The notes: generated by a model from the letters alone, not told the origin. Counted from the first letter of the stretch, positions 1 through 8,733 are shown. The stretch: DNA of 36,470 bases from JBDHWG01 sp046328525 (GCA_046328525.1 JAXLWK010000018.1:1-36470), one strand, 5' to 3'. A program made the numbers and translations.

Positions 1-6
1 AAGGGC

Positions 7-56
7 AGCCCACTTCAGTGGGCTTCGTTCGTTTAGCCTGGCACTTGAGTGCCAGG
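7..56. repeat. Dispersed two-hairpin element, copy 1
   Basis: Two perfect hairpins in a row: AGCCCAC/GTGGGCT at 7-24 and CCTGGCACT/AGTGCCAGG at 37-56, joined by a short TTCG..TTTAGCC linker. The same plan, with different but still paired stem bases, recurs at 14502-14546 and 20840-20885. The element lies upstream of the MFS gene at the window edge, so its left border is unknown. Confidence 0.7.
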
Positions 57-149
57 CGACGGCCTGAGGGCGACGCGCGTGGCCGCACCCCGTCACACGG
101 CGGGGGTCTTGCAAGGACAGATCAGCGCTGCTTTCGTGGGGAACGAGAC

Positions 150-1427
150 ATGACAACGTCGGTCAGCTATAGCGGTCTTCTTCGCCAGAATACGGCCTTC
201 CGCCGCCTGTGGTACGGCCAGATTGTCAGCGAACTAGGCGACTGGTTCGACAGCATCGCCCTGTTCAGCCTCCTGCTTCGCCTGACCGGCTCGGCCCAGG
301 CGGTGGCGATTGTCCTGGTGTGCCAGGGCGTGCCCCAGACCCTCATCGGCCCGTTCGCCGGCGTTGTCGTGGACCGCCTGCCGCGCAAGACGGTCATGGT
401 CGCCGCCGACCTGCTGCGCATCCCGATTGTCCTGCTGCTGCTCCTGGTGCGCTCGCCGGACATGGTCTGGCTGGCCTACGTCGCCGTGTTCCTCAAGTTC
501 AGCGTCACTTCCTTCTTCGAGCCGGCGCGCAGCGCCTTCGTTCCATCGGTGGTCAGCGAGGAGGAGCTGGTCGTCGCCAATACTCTATCCGGCGCTACCT
601 GGTCGGTGATGCTGGCGCTCGGCGCGGCCCTCGGCGGCATCGTCGCCGGGCTGCTCGGCAGCGACGCCTCCTTCATCCTCGACGCCCTCTCCTTCCTCGG
701 CTCCGCCCTCATTATCATGTCCATCCACGCCCACGAGAGTCACACGGCGCTCGCGCGGACAACGTCCGGCTGGCAGGAGTTCCGCGAAGGGCTGCGGTTC
801 CTGAACGACCACCGCCGCGCCGCCGTCTACACCTTCAGCAAGGCCATCTGGGGCATGACCAGCGGCATTGCCCTCGTCTGCACCCTGATGGGCAACGAGA
901 TCTTTCCGATCGGTGTTGGCGGCGCGATCACGATTGGCCTCATGTACGGCGCGCGTGGCGTGGGCGCGGCCATCGGGCCGGTGATCGCCGAGCGCATCGG
1001 CAACCCATCGCGCAGCTACCTGCGGCGCGGCCTTGGCCCCGCCTGTCTCGTCGGCGCGGCGGGCTACCTGGGCGCATCTTTTGCGCCGATCCTGCCCCTG
1101 GCGCTGCTCGGTATCGGCTGTGGGGCGATGGGCAGCAGCACGCAGTGGGTGTTCAGCACGACGTTGGTGCAGGTCAACGTGCCGAATCGGCTACTCGGTC
1201 GCATTTTCTCCATCGAGAACGCCAGCTTCACCCTCAGCTTCGCGATGTCGAGCTTCCTGGTCGGCTACGCCCACGACCAGGGGGCAGCGCCGCGCAGCCT
1301 GATGATGGCGCTGGCGTGCGTTGGGGCGGCGGTCGGCCTGCTGTTCATGGCGCTCCTGCGCACGCCGGACGAGGCCGAGACGCTCGCCGACGGCATGGCG
1401 GGTTTCGTTGCCGATAGCGACTTGTAG
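150..1427 (+). CDS. MFS family transporter (putative drug/metabolite exporter)
   Basis: A 425-residue integral membrane protein with about 12 hydrophobic segments, of the MFS_3/EntS-like exporter type. The N-terminal half carries the MFS motif A signature GPFAGVVVDRLPRK in the loop after transmembrane segment 2. This family usually exports small molecules by proton exchange; the substrate cannot be told from sequence. The reading frame is open upstream to position 18, but homology begins at the ATG at 150 (MTTSVSYSGLLRQN), preceded by a weak GGGGAACGAG ribosome site, so I use 150. The gene stands alone: a hairpin repeat follows and a lipoprotein gene lies 176 bases downstream on the same strand. 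Confidence 0.85.
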   Translation: MTTSVSYSGLLRQNTAFRRLWYGQIVSELGDWFDSIALFSLLLRLTGSAQAVAIVLVCQGVPQTLIGPFAGVVVDRLPRKTVMVAADLLRIPIVLLLLLVRSPDMVWLAYVAVFLKFSVTSFFEPARSAFVPSVVSEEELVVANTLSGATWSVMLALGAALGGIVAGLLGSDASFILDALSFLGSALIIMSIHAHESHTALARTTSGWQEFREGLRFLNDHRRAAVYTFSKAIWGMTSGIALVCTLMGNEIFPIGVGGAITIGLMYGARGVGAAIGPVIAERIGNPSRSYLRRGLGPACLVGAAGYLGASFAPILPLALLGIGCGAMGSSTQWVFSTTLVQVNVPNRLLGRIFSIENASFTLSFAMSSFLVGYAHDQGAAPRSLMMALACVGAAVGLLFMALLRTPDEAETLADGMAGFVADSDL

Positions 1428-1440
1428 AAAATACTAGCTA

Positions 1441-1530
1441 ACAGAGGCACAGAGAACACAGAGGATAAACAGATTTTCTCTGTGTTCTCTGCTTCCGTGT
1501 GTTCAGTGTATTCCGTGGTTGCATTCTTCG
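1441..1530. repeat. Dispersed hairpin repeat (CACAGAGAACACAGAG family)
   Basis: Perfect 14-bp inverted repeat CAGAGAACACAGAG (1450-1463) and CTCTGTGTTCTCTG (1478-1491), followed by a run related to TGTGTTCAGTGTATTCCGTGG. Repeats of this kind are common between genes of many environmental bacteria and yield spurious peptides such as TTEYTEHTE when translated. It may also end transcription of the MFS gene. Confidence 0.75.
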
Positions 1531-1603
1531 CTGGAACTTTCGCGCCACCCGGTTCGTCTCCCCGGTAGCAAGCGATGTTCAAGGCACAGCGAGGAGGGAA
1601 CCC

Positions 1604-2566
1604 ATGCGCGCGACACGACTTATCCCATTCGTCAGTGTGATTCTGCTGTTCGGCGTGACCCTGGCGGGGTGCGCCGCCCGCCCGTCGAGCAGCTACCCGG
1701 CGTCGAGCGTCGCCCAGAGCGCGCCGGTGGCCGCGCCGGCCGCGCCGATGCCGCCGTCGGCCATGCGCGACGCGGCGGGCAAGGCGGCCAATGGCGGGGC
1801 GGCCTCGCCGGCGGCCGAGAGCGGCGACGCGATCCCGGCGGCGGCGGATAGCCGCCTGATCGTTCGCAACGGGGAGTTGGGCATCGTCGTCGGTGACGCC
1901 GAGGCGGCGCGCGGCCGCATCCAGCGCATCGCCGAGGGCGCAGGCGGGTTTGTCACCAACGCCAACCTTTACCGCGAGAACGATGTGGTGCGCGGGACGA
2001 TCACACTGCGCGTGCCGGCCGACAAGTTCGACGGTGCGCTGGCTGACATCAAGGGAGTGGGGAGCCGCACCGAGAACGAGCGCATTTCCAGCAGCGACGT
2101 GACCGAGGAGTACACAGACCTCAACGCGCGGCTGCGCAACCTTGAAGCGACGGAGCGGGAGCTACTCGCGCTGCTGACGACGACGCGCGAGCGGTCGGGC
2201 CGCGCCGACGATGTCCTCGCCGTCTACCGCGAGCTGACCACGATCCGCGCCGACATCGAGCGCATCAAGGGGCGCATCGCCTACCTGGACAAGTCTACGG
2301 CGATGGCGACGCTCGTCGTGACGCTGCTGCCCAGCCCCACCAGCCGCCCCATCGTAGATGACGCCTGGGCGCCGCTCCAGACGGCGCGCGACGCTTTTCG
2401 CGCGATGCTGCTGATGCTCCAGGGTCTTGTGAACGCGGCGATCTGGGTGGCGATCCTGGGGGCGCCGGTGCTGCTCCTTGTGGGCGTGCCGCTCGCCGTT
2501 CTGTTGTGGGCCATACGCCGCTGGCGCCGCCGCCCCACATCCCCCGCCGCGCCCGAGTCAGCGTGA
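1604..2566 (+). CDS. DUF4349 domain-containing lipoprotein
   Basis: A 320-residue secreted lipoprotein. Residues 1-22 form a signal peptide ending in the lipobox LAGC, with Cys23 as the lipidation site. An Ala/Pro/Ser-rich linker follows to about residue 80, then the DUF4349 domain (about 85-245: RLIVRNGELGIVV ... DKSTAMATLVVTLLP) with a coiled-coil-like stretch around NARLRNLEATERELL. A C-terminal membrane helix (about 275-305) ends in a basic tail, so the protein is probably tethered at both ends. The start at 1604 is fixed by the strong GAGGAGGG site at 1591-1598 and the signal peptide; the longer open frame from 1499 runs into a repeat. Function of the family is unknown; it occurs in cell-envelope contexts. 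Confidence 0.88.
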   Translation: MRATRLIPFVSVILLFGVTLAGCAARPSSSYPASSVAQSAPVAAPAAPMPPSAMRDAAGKAANGGAASPAAESGDAIPAAADSRLIVRNGELGIVVGDAEAARGRIQRIAEGAGGFVTNANLYRENDVVRGTITLRVPADKFDGALADIKGVGSRTENERISSSDVTEEYTDLNARLRNLEATERELLALLTTTRERSGRADDVLAVYRELTTIRADIERIKGRIAYLDKSTAMATLVVTLLPSPTSRPIVDDAWAPLQTARDAFRAMLLMLQGLVNAAIWVAILGAPVLLLVGVPLAVLLWAIRRWRRRPTSPAAPESA

Positions 2567-2591
2567 CCCCACCGGCCGACTGAGGAGATGC

Positions 2592-2664
2592 AAACGCCGA
2601 GGCGCAGAGACGCAAGGAAAGAGGTCGGGTCTTCCTCCTTTGCTCCTCTGCGCCTTTGCGTTTT
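2592..2664. repeat. Dispersed inverted repeat (AAACGC..GGCGCAGAG family)
   Basis: An imperfect inverted repeat: the left arm begins AAACGCCGAGGCGCAGAG at 2592 and the right arm, the near reverse complement, ends at 2664 in CTCTGCGCCTTTGCGTTT. It sits between the convergent DUF4349 gene and the NuoN-like gene and could act as a two-way terminator. A half copy is seen at 16312-16336. Confidence 0.7.
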
Positions 2665-2685
2665 TCGTAGTCCTGGGCTGGTGTC

Positions 2686-4047
2686 TTAGCGGGCGGGGAG
2701 GAAGGGCAGTGTGGACAGGCTGGCGGCGATGGGCGTCAGGACGATCTGCGGGAAGAACCCCACCAGCAGGGCGATCACGGCCATGCTGAGGATGAGAACG
2801 GTCAGAGCCGGCGACACGCGGCCTGGCGGCAGGTCGAAGTCGGGGCGGACCAGGTTGGCGATCAGGCGCACCATGCTCAGCCCCATGAACGCGGCCCCGG
2901 GCACGAGCAGGAAGCCCAGCTCCGGCGCGGCGGCGAACGCGGCGCGGAACGTCAGCCACGTGCCAGGGAACCCGATGACGAAGGGGACGCCGGACAACGC
3001 GGCGGCGGCCAACGCAAGCGCCCAGCCGGCCACCGGCCGCGATAGCGCCAGGCCGCGCACGTCTTGCCAGGTCAGCACGGTGCGCGGGACGGCGCGGAAC
3101 GCCGCCGTCGCCATGAGCAGGGCCAGGGCGCGGGCCGTCAGGAGGAGCGCCGCGCCCTGCGCGCCCGCCTGATTGAAGAGGCCGATGCCGACGGCCACCA
3201 GCCCCATCGTATACACCATGCCGTAGGCGAGCCAGCGCCGAGGCGTGGACGTGGTCAAAGCCAGTAAGCCGCCGAAGAGGCTGCTCAGGATGCCGCCCAG
3301 CACAAGGGTCTGGATGAGGGGCGTGACCGTCAGGAGCCACTGGTAGTCGGTCAGGAGACGGGTCAGGATCGCAATGACGGCCGTCTGCCCGATGATGGCG
3401 ATCCAGGCGAGGACCTGGTGCGGCGCGCTGTCGGCCAGGTGCGAGAGCCAGAACTGGAGCGGGACGAGGGCCAGGGTGAGGCCGACGGCGACGGCCACCA
3501 CCGTCGCGGCCGCGCGGGCCGTGTCCGGCACGGGGCTTTGCGTGTACGAGTCGATGAGCCACAACCCAATCAGGACCAGCGCGCCGGAGAGTATGCTGAT
3601 GGTCAGGAAGCCGAAGGATCCCCACGCCTGGCGAGTCGGGCCTTGCAGGGCGGGGAATACCAGCAGGAGGGCGGCGATTTCGACCAGGAGGACGGCGACG
3701 CTCAGCGGGCTGACTGCCACCCCAATGGCGGCCAGGCCGGTGCCCAGGAGCGTAGCGGGGAGGACGAAGCTGCGCCCTGGTTGGGCGAACTCCAGGAGGC
3801 CGAACATGATGAGGGCCGTCCACATGGCGAGGATCAGGAGGTTGGTCGGCGCGGCCCACTGTACACTGATGCCGAGGGGCAGGTCCAGGGTCGTCATCCC
3901 AACGCTGAACAGGGGGCTGGCGAGAATGAGGCTCGTGCCGCCGGCGCCGACGGCGATCAGGCCGCCGATGCGTGGCGCGCCGTGTACCAGGAGAGCGACG
4001 ATCCCCGCGACAACGGGAATCGCCAGGGCGATCAGAAAGAGTGTCAT
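2686..4047 (-). CDS. Complex I/hydrogenase-4-like proton-conducting membrane subunit (NuoN/NuoM-like)
   Basis: A 453-residue protein with about 14 hydrophobic segments and the Proton_antipo_M architecture (NuoL/M/N, HyfB/D/F, MrpA/D). The helix with the usual essential Glu is present (VLLVEIAALLL, Glu123). In the helix that normally carries the central Lys before V-P-x-x-x-W, the residue is Thr191 (VGLTLALVPLQFWL), so a key proton-path Lys appears lost. The start codon overlaps the stop of the preceding small membrane gene by 4 bases (ATGA), indicating translational coupling. It is the last gene of a four-gene minus-strand operon lacking redox subunits. The role is therefore unclear: an ion pump or antiporter arm, or part of a transporter; assignment to one Nuo letter is not possible by eye. 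Confidence 0.75.
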   Translation of the reverse strand: MTLFLIALAIPVVAGIVALLVHGAPRIGGLIAVGAGGTSLILASPLFSVGMTTLDLPLGISVQWAAPTNLLILAMWTALIMFGLLEFAQPGRSFVLPATLLGTGLAAIGVAVSPLSVAVLLVEIAALLLVFPALQGPTRQAWGSFGFLTISILSGALVLIGLWLIDSYTQSPVPDTARAAATVVAVAVGLTLALVPLQFWLSHLADSAPHQVLAWIAIIGQTAVIAILTRLLTDYQWLLTVTPLIQTLVLGGILSSLFGGLLALTTSTPRRWLAYGMVYTMGLVAVGIGLFNQAGAQGAALLLTARALALLMATAAFRAVPRTVLTWQDVRGLALSRPVAGWALALAAAALSGVPFVIGFPGTWLTFRAAFAAAPELGFLLVPGAAFMGLSMVRLIANLVRPDFDLPPGRVSPALTVLILSMAVIALLVGFFPQIVLTPIAASLSTLPFLPAR

Positions 4048-4667
4048 GCCTGGTCCGTCTCAGGCTGTCCCATGCCATAGGCGATGGCAAGTGCGACAAG
4101 CACCTGGATGATGGCAAGCAGCCCAAGGATAATCGGCGAGTCGTTGACGGCCACGTAGAAGGCGACCAGGCCGGTCAGGAGAGTGACCAGACCCAGGCCG
4201 GCGGCGAAGGTCGCGCGCGCCATCACGACGAACAACACGCCGACCACGGCCAGCCACGTAGCGGGGACGAGCGTCGCCGCGCCGCCCTCGAACCCCACCT
4301 GCCCCAGGGCTGTGCCCAGGATACCCGTGCCGACGACGGCGAGCGCCAGGGCGCGCAACAGCAGCCCTGTCAGGGATGCGCTCCAGACGGAGGCGCGGCG
4401 CGGTCCCTCAGGGATGAAGCCGGGGGTGCCCGGATGCCCCTCCACGACGCGGGCGCTGGCAAAGAGAATGGCGGCGACGAGGGCGCCGGCCAAGATAGTG
4501 AGGGCGGCTGCCTGGATGGACACATAGACCACGAGCAGCCCCGCCGTGACCAGGTATTGCACGAGCAGCACAATGAGGCTCAGCCGCCACTGGATGATGA
4601 TCGCCAGGAGGGTGCTGGTGGCAACCAGGGCCAGGAAGAAGTTAACGGGGGTGAGGTAGGCTTCCAT
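4044..4667 (-). CDS. HyfE-like integral membrane subunit
   Basis: A 207-residue, very hydrophobic protein with about 6-7 membrane segments. The N-terminal part (QWRLSLIVLLVQYLVTAGLL, from about residue 26) resembles the RLS...Q-S-L-V region I remember from E. coli HyfE, the hydrogenase-4 membrane component related to NuoK; this is a by-eye match. HyfE-like proteins pair with NuoL/NuoN-like antiporter subunits, which is exactly the context here: a NuoL-like gene ends 10 bases upstream and a NuoN-like gene overlaps downstream by 4 bases. No clear ribosome site precedes the ATG at 4667, so translation may be coupled. Alternative: an unrelated small membrane subunit. Confidence 0.65.
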   Translation of the reverse strand: MEAYLTPVNFFLALVATSTLLAIIIQWRLSLIVLLVQYLVTAGLLVVYVSIQAAALTILAGALVAAILFASARVVEGHPGTPGFIPEGPRRASVWSASLTGLLLRALALAVVGTGILGTALGQVGFEGGAATLVPATWLAVVGVLFVVMARATFAAGLGLVTLLTGLVAFYVAVNDSPIILGLLAIIQVLVALAIAYGMGQPETDQA

Positions 4668-4677
4668 AAGGGTACGC

Positions 4678-6324
4678 TTACTGCGGGAACTGCCCCTGCG
4701 ACAGCAGGATCAGCCCCAGAATGAGCGCCAGAACCGCAATGAAACCGACATAACGCTCGTTCTCGAACAGCTCGCGGAAGCTGCGGTAGATCTGCCCGAC
4801 AAGTCCGCCGGGCCGCCAGTGCAGGGTATACAGCCAGTCCAGCGTCAGATAGCTCCGCCGCCGTTGCGTGGCCGCCGACGCGAGGAGCCGCCCGCGCACC
4901 CGCGCCAGCGCCCAACCGACGGCGATGGGGACGGCGATGAGGAGGGCGGCGGCGAGGGCGCTGCCGCCGCTGGATAGCCAGGCGTTCAGCGTGTCCGGCG
5001 TCGGCTGGCCGGCCGCCGCTTCGAGGGCGGCGCGCAGCACGGACGGCGCGACGCCGAGGACCACGAGGGGAACGGCCAGCAGCGCGACACCCACGGCGGG
5101 CAGCGGATCGGGCGGCGCGGCGGTCGCGGGCGCGCGGACGGTCGCCCACAGCGCCCCGGCTGCAATCGCCGCCGCGACGGCCATGATCAGCGCGGTGAGG
5201 CCGTCGCCGGTGTCAAGCCCGGCGTTGTACACGCCCCAGCGATAGACAAAGCCGAGGGTCAACGGCAGGCCCAGGATGGCGAGGGCCGCGAGGGCGCGCA
5301 CCCAGGGGACCCAGCGCGCCGACGGTAGCGACTCGGCCAGGAAGAGGACGCCCATGCCGAGGGTCAGGGTGACGCCACCCACGATGGTGAGGGGCGCCGC
5401 CAGCACGCCGCCGACGGTCGCGCCCTGGGCCAGGGTCGCGCCGGCGTAGGCGGCGAGCCAGCGCAGCATGTCCAGCCGATTGCTGGCCGACACGGCCAGG
5501 CCGGCTGCGGCGACGGCCGCGCCGGCGATAAGAATGGACCACACCACGCCGCTGATGGGCGGGCCAACGGCCAGGGAGGCGGCGCGCGCCAGGAGGTATG
5601 CCCCGACGGCGAGCGGGACGAGACGCAGCCACGCGGCGAGCGGACCGGAGCCGGCATCCGGCGTGTTGCGGTGGAAGGGGTACGCGCCCAGGCGAACGAC
5701 GGCGGCCAGCGCCAGGAGGGTCGCCGGCAGGCCGTTGACCATGCCCGGCGCCCAGAGCGCGCCGGAGAGCATCGGCCCAGCGGCAGCCGTCGCGGCGGCG
5801 GCGACGAAGAGCGTCAACCCCGTCAGGTAGTTGAGCGAGAACGCTTGCACCCGCAGCGCCTTGGGGGCGGGATCGTCTTGCCGCCAGCGCAGCGCCATGA
5901 TGGACGCGGCGTCCAGCCAGACCCAGGCGCACGCCAGGGTGAGGAGATTATTGGCGAGGACGAACGCGGCGGCGGCCGACGAGACGAGCAGCGCCGCCGT
6001 CACAAGATGCGGCCCGCCGGCCGTCAAGTCGCTGCGGCGGTTCAGGGCGGCTGCCAGCGCCACCGCGCCGATGAGCACGAGGAATGTACTCGTAATGGGG
6101 TCGGTGGCAAAGGTGATGGCCCCGCCAAAGTCGAGCGCCGGCTCCCAGCGCAGCAGGGTGAGCGACGCGGCGGTTCCGGCGAGGGCGACGGCGACGGCGA
6201 GGCCCGCCGCCGTGGTCACAATCGGCGCCCAGAGGCTGAGCGCAGACTGACGCCGGTTGAGCAGCACCCAGGCGATGGCTCCGACGAGATAGAGCACGGG
6301 CAGCAGCAGAACGAGGAAGTTCAC
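4678..6324 (-). CDS. NuoL/antiporter-like proton-conducting membrane subunit
   Basis: A 548-residue polytopic protein (about 14 hydrophobic segments) of the complex I antiporter-like family. The segment LGAYPFHRNTPDAGSGPLAAWL (about 212-233) matches the conserved P-x-H-x-W-x-P-D-A region of NuoL/M/N. By eye the central Lys of that helix is replaced by Arg211, and the Glu of the earlier helix by Asp138 (WLDAAS). The C-terminus adds an amphipathic stretch and a last membrane helix. The GTG start directly abuts the TAA stop of the upstream hydrolase gene, so the two are translationally coupled. Genes for NADH- or hydrogen-oxidising subunits are absent nearby, so this is an orphan membrane arm. 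Confidence 0.75.
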   Translation of the reverse strand: MNFLVLLLPVLYLVGAIAWVLLNRRQSALSLWAPIVTTAAGLAVAVALAGTAASLTLLRWEPALDFGGAITFATDPITSTFLVLIGAVALAAALNRRSDLTAGGPHLVTAALLVSSAAAAFVLANNLLTLACAWVWLDAASIMALRWRQDDPAPKALRVQAFSLNYLTGLTLFVAAAATAAAGPMLSGALWAPGMVNGLPATLLALAAVVRLGAYPFHRNTPDAGSGPLAAWLRLVPLAVGAYLLARAASLAVGPPISGVVWSILIAGAAVAAAGLAVSASNRLDMLRWLAAYAGATLAQGATVGGVLAAPLTIVGGVTLTLGMGVLFLAESLPSARWVPWVRALAALAILGLPLTLGFVYRWGVYNAGLDTGDGLTALIMAVAAAIAAGALWATVRAPATAAPPDPLPAVGVALLAVPLVVLGVAPSVLRAALEAAAGQPTPDTLNAWLSSGGSALAAALLIAVPIAVGWALARVRGRLLASAATQRRRSYLTLDWLYTLHWRPGGLVGQIYRSFRELFENERYVGFIAVLALILGLILLSQGQFPQ

Positions 6325-7128
6325 TTAGTGTCCATGGGGTAGCGCGACGAGGGCGCGTGTCAGGTTGAGCTTGGATATGTGGCCCCGCGAGAAGCGTGTC
6401 ATCGGCCCCTCCGGCCCCATGACCGCTGCGCTGACGTCTGGCAGCGGCTCGCCCTGCTCTTCGAGGGCGGCGGCTTTGACGCGCAGCTCCTCCCAGTAGG
6501 CGAGCTTGCGGGCGATGGCTTCGCTGGGCTGCTCGACGACGCCGGCGTGGGCGCAGAACAGCACGCGCGGCTCCAGGGCGGCGACGCGGCGCAGCGATTC
6601 GATGAGCGCGGCCAGGTCCTCGTCGGTGCGGATGTATTTCGCGCGCTCATGGAGGTAGAGGTCGCCGGAAAACACCCACCCCTGCGTCGGCTCGTACAGA
6701 ACGGTGTGGTCGGCGCTGTGGCCGGGCGTCGGGATGACGTCGAAGTGATAGTGGTCGGTGTCAACGTGGGTGACGGCCTGCGCCGGCGTCGGTGGCGCGT
6801 CGCCCCACACGATTTTTCGGTACAGGTGAATCCGCGGCGGCGCGATCAGGTGCGGGACGGTGGCCGCCCCCGCCTGGGGGACGAGGCCCAGGCCCGCGTA
6901 CAGCGCGCCGTTCCCGCCGCAGTGGTCCTCGTGCTCGTGCGTCGTGTAAAGCTGCGTGACGCCGAGGCGGCGCGCAGCCGCCACCATCTCACGCCGCGTC
7001 CAGTATGGGCCGCTGTCTATGAGCAGGCCGTCAAGGGCGTAGGCATTCACCCAGCGCACGGGCCGACCGAAGAAGGTGCGAGTGACGCGCAGAAGCGTGA
7101 CCGGCCCCCACTGCTCCTCCAGGAGCAT
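6325..7128 (-). CDS. MBL-fold metallo-hydrolase
   Basis: A 267-residue metallo-beta-lactamase-fold protein. The metal-binding motif is H64-E-H66-E-D68-H69, followed by TPGHSADHT (third metal His) and FSGDLYLHER (bridging Asp). Such proteins hydrolyse thioesters, phosphoesters or lactones in the cytoplasm; the closest pattern is the glyoxalase II-like/lactonase group, but the substrate cannot be named. The ATG at 7128 has a good GGAGG site 6 bases upstream. It is the first gene of the operon with the three antiporter-like membrane subunits and lies just downstream of a near-consensus promoter (7163-7191). Confidence 0.85.
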   Translation of the reverse strand: MLLEEQWGPVTLLRVTRTFFGRPVRWVNAYALDGLLIDSGPYWTRREMVAAARRLGVTQLYTTHEHEDHCGGNGALYAGLGLVPQAGAATVPHLIAPPRIHLYRKIVWGDAPPTPAQAVTHVDTDHYHFDVIPTPGHSADHTVLYEPTQGWVFSGDLYLHERAKYIRTDEDLAALIESLRRVAALEPRVLFCAHAGVVEQPSEAIARKLAYWEELRVKAAALEEQGEPLPDVSAAVMGPEGPMTRFSRGHISKLNLTRALVALPHGH

Positions 7129-7162
7129 TCTCTACCTCCACACCGCCAATCTTAACGCGGCA

Positions 7163-7191
7163 AGTATAGGCATCGCAACCTGGATGGTCAA
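7163..7191 (-). promoter_or_regulatory. Sigma-70-like promoter of the hydrolase/antiporter operon
   Basis: On the minus strand TTGACC (7191-7186) is separated by exactly 17 bases from TATACT (7168-7163), about 35 bases before the ATG at 7128. It overlaps the stop codon of the upstream sugar kinase, so the operon can be transcribed independently. Confidence 0.7.
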
Positions 7192-8726
7192 TCTATGTGG
7201 CGCAGCCGGTGATGCACGTCCTTGAGCAGGGTGTAGAGCGGAGAGTAGATCTCGCGGTAGAGACGCTCGTAGCGCGCGCTCCGCTCCGCGTCCGGCTCCA
7301 CCGTGCGCCGCGCGAAGCGGGCGTGGGCCGTCACATCGTCGGCGTCGCGGAACACACCCACGCCGACGCCGGCCAGCGCCGCCGCGCCCCACGCCGTCCC
7401 CTCCTCGACCTCGACGACGTGGAGCGGCTGCGCCGCGACGTCGGCCTTGACCTGCACCCATACCCGGTTGCGCGCCCCGCCGCCGATGACGGTGATGTCG
7501 CGCACCGCCTCGCCGGTCGTGGCCTCAATGTTGTCCAGCGCCGTGCGCCAGGTGTACGCCATGCCCTCGAACACGGCGCGCGCCATCTCGGCCGGCCCCG
7601 TGCTCACCGTTAGGCCGATGAACGCGCCGCGCGCGATAGGGTCACTGTAGGGCGGGCCGGCGCCGCGCAGGTGTGCCAGGAATGTCGCGCCCAGGCTGCC
7701 CGGCGGCGCCGCCTCCGCCAGGTCGTTCAGGCGGCGGTACGCCCCCTCGCGCGGTAGGTCCGGCGTGATGAGGTTGCACGCCCACTCCAGGGTCGCGCCG
7801 GAGGCGGGCAGGCCGCCGATGGTGTAGTAGACATCGGGCGCGGTGTGCGCGCCGAGGTGGACGCGCGAGGCGTACATCTGGTCGGTGAGCGGCGGCAGGG
7901 GCAGCACCATGAGTAGCGCCTCGGCCGTCCCCATGGAGTTGAGCACCTGGCCGACGTGCGTCGCGCCGACACCAAATGCGCCGCACAGGTGGTCGTGGCC
8001 GCCGGTGGCGACCGCCGTGCGGGCGGCCAGGCCGGTCACCGCTGCGGCCTCCGCCGTCACGTGGCCGACGACGGTTCCGGCCGGAACGATGGGCGGCATC
8101 AGGCTGATGGGGATGTCGGCGGCGGTGAACATCTCGGCGGACCAATCCCGGGTCTGGAGGTCGAAGCCCATGGTGCGCGCCGCCATCGAAGGATCGGTGG
8201 CGGCAGCGCCGGTCAGGCGGTAGACGACCCAGTCGGCGATGTGCAGCCAGCGGACGGCGCGGGCCAGGCTTTCCGGCTGCCGGCGGCGGAGCCAGAGGAG
8301 CTTCGCCATCGTGAAGTTGGGCTGCGGGGTCAGGCCGGTGATGCCGAAGACGCGGCGGCCGCCGAACGTCTCCATCCACCAGCGGTTCTCCTCCAGCGTC
8401 CGCGTGTCGTGCCAGCTCATCATCACGCTGCACGGCTCGTCGGCCTCGTCCAGCAGCAGCCCCGCCTCGCCCATGCTGGCGACGGCCAGGCCGGCGATGG
8501 CGTGCGGGTCGCGGCCGGCCGCCTCGGTCTGCGCCAGGGCGTCGCGGATGACGCCGACGATGGTGCGCCACAGCTCGTCGGGCGCGTACTCGGCCAGGCC
8601 GGGCGCGGGCACCACCGTCGGCGTGCGCGCCCGCCCCATGCCGATCTGCTTGCCCGCCGGCGTGTAGACGACGGCTTTGCAGTGCGTCGTCCCGATGTCC
8701 AACCCCATCAACAGTGTGTCGCTCAT
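7188..8726 (-). CDS. FGGY-family carbohydrate kinase (gluconokinase/xylulokinase-like)
   Basis: A 512-residue sugar kinase of the FGGY family, which phosphorylates an open-chain sugar or sugar acid with ATP. The N-terminal phosphate-binding motif is GLDIGTTHCKAVVY (Asp10) and the catalytic Asp lies in GGHDHLCGAFG (about Asp245). The C-terminal half carries ITVIGGGARNRVWVQ, the adenosine motif. The pattern is closest to gluconokinase/xylulokinase; the exact sugar is undecided. Two in-frame ATGs exist at 8738 and 8726. I prefer 8726, because homology starts at MSDTLLMGLD and an extended -10 box lies over the upper ATG. It is divergent from the hut operon, with no evident functional link. Confidence 0.85.
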   Translation of the reverse strand: MSDTLLMGLDIGTTHCKAVVYTPAGKQIGMGRARTPTVVPAPGLAEYAPDELWRTIVGVIRDALAQTEAAGRDPHAIAGLAVASMGEAGLLLDEADEPCSVMMSWHDTRTLEENRWWMETFGGRRVFGITGLTPQPNFTMAKLLWLRRRQPESLARAVRWLHIADWVVYRLTGAAATDPSMAARTMGFDLQTRDWSAEMFTAADIPISLMPPIVPAGTVVGHVTAEAAAVTGLAARTAVATGGHDHLCGAFGVGATHVGQVLNSMGTAEALLMVLPLPPLTDQMYASRVHLGAHTAPDVYYTIGGLPASGATLEWACNLITPDLPREGAYRRLNDLAEAAPPGSLGATFLAHLRGAGPPYSDPIARGAFIGLTVSTGPAEMARAVFEGMAYTWRTALDNIEATTGEAVRDITVIGGGARNRVWVQVKADVAAQPLHVVEVEEGTAWGAAALAGVGVGVFRDADDVTAHARFARRTVEPDAERSARYERLYREIYSPLYTLLKDVHHRLRHID

Positions 8727-8733
8727 AAGTCCA

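Noticed and set aside
1265..1582. Peptide containing TTEYTEHTE on the minus strand
   Set aside because: It is a translation of the hairpin repeat at 1441-1530, a familiar spurious product.
3374..6342. Long plus-strand open frames opposite the antiporter operon
   Set aside because: They are antisense shadows of high-GC genes: Arg/Gly/Gln-rich, no ribosome sites, no recognisable domains, while the minus-strand frames have clear membrane-protein homology.
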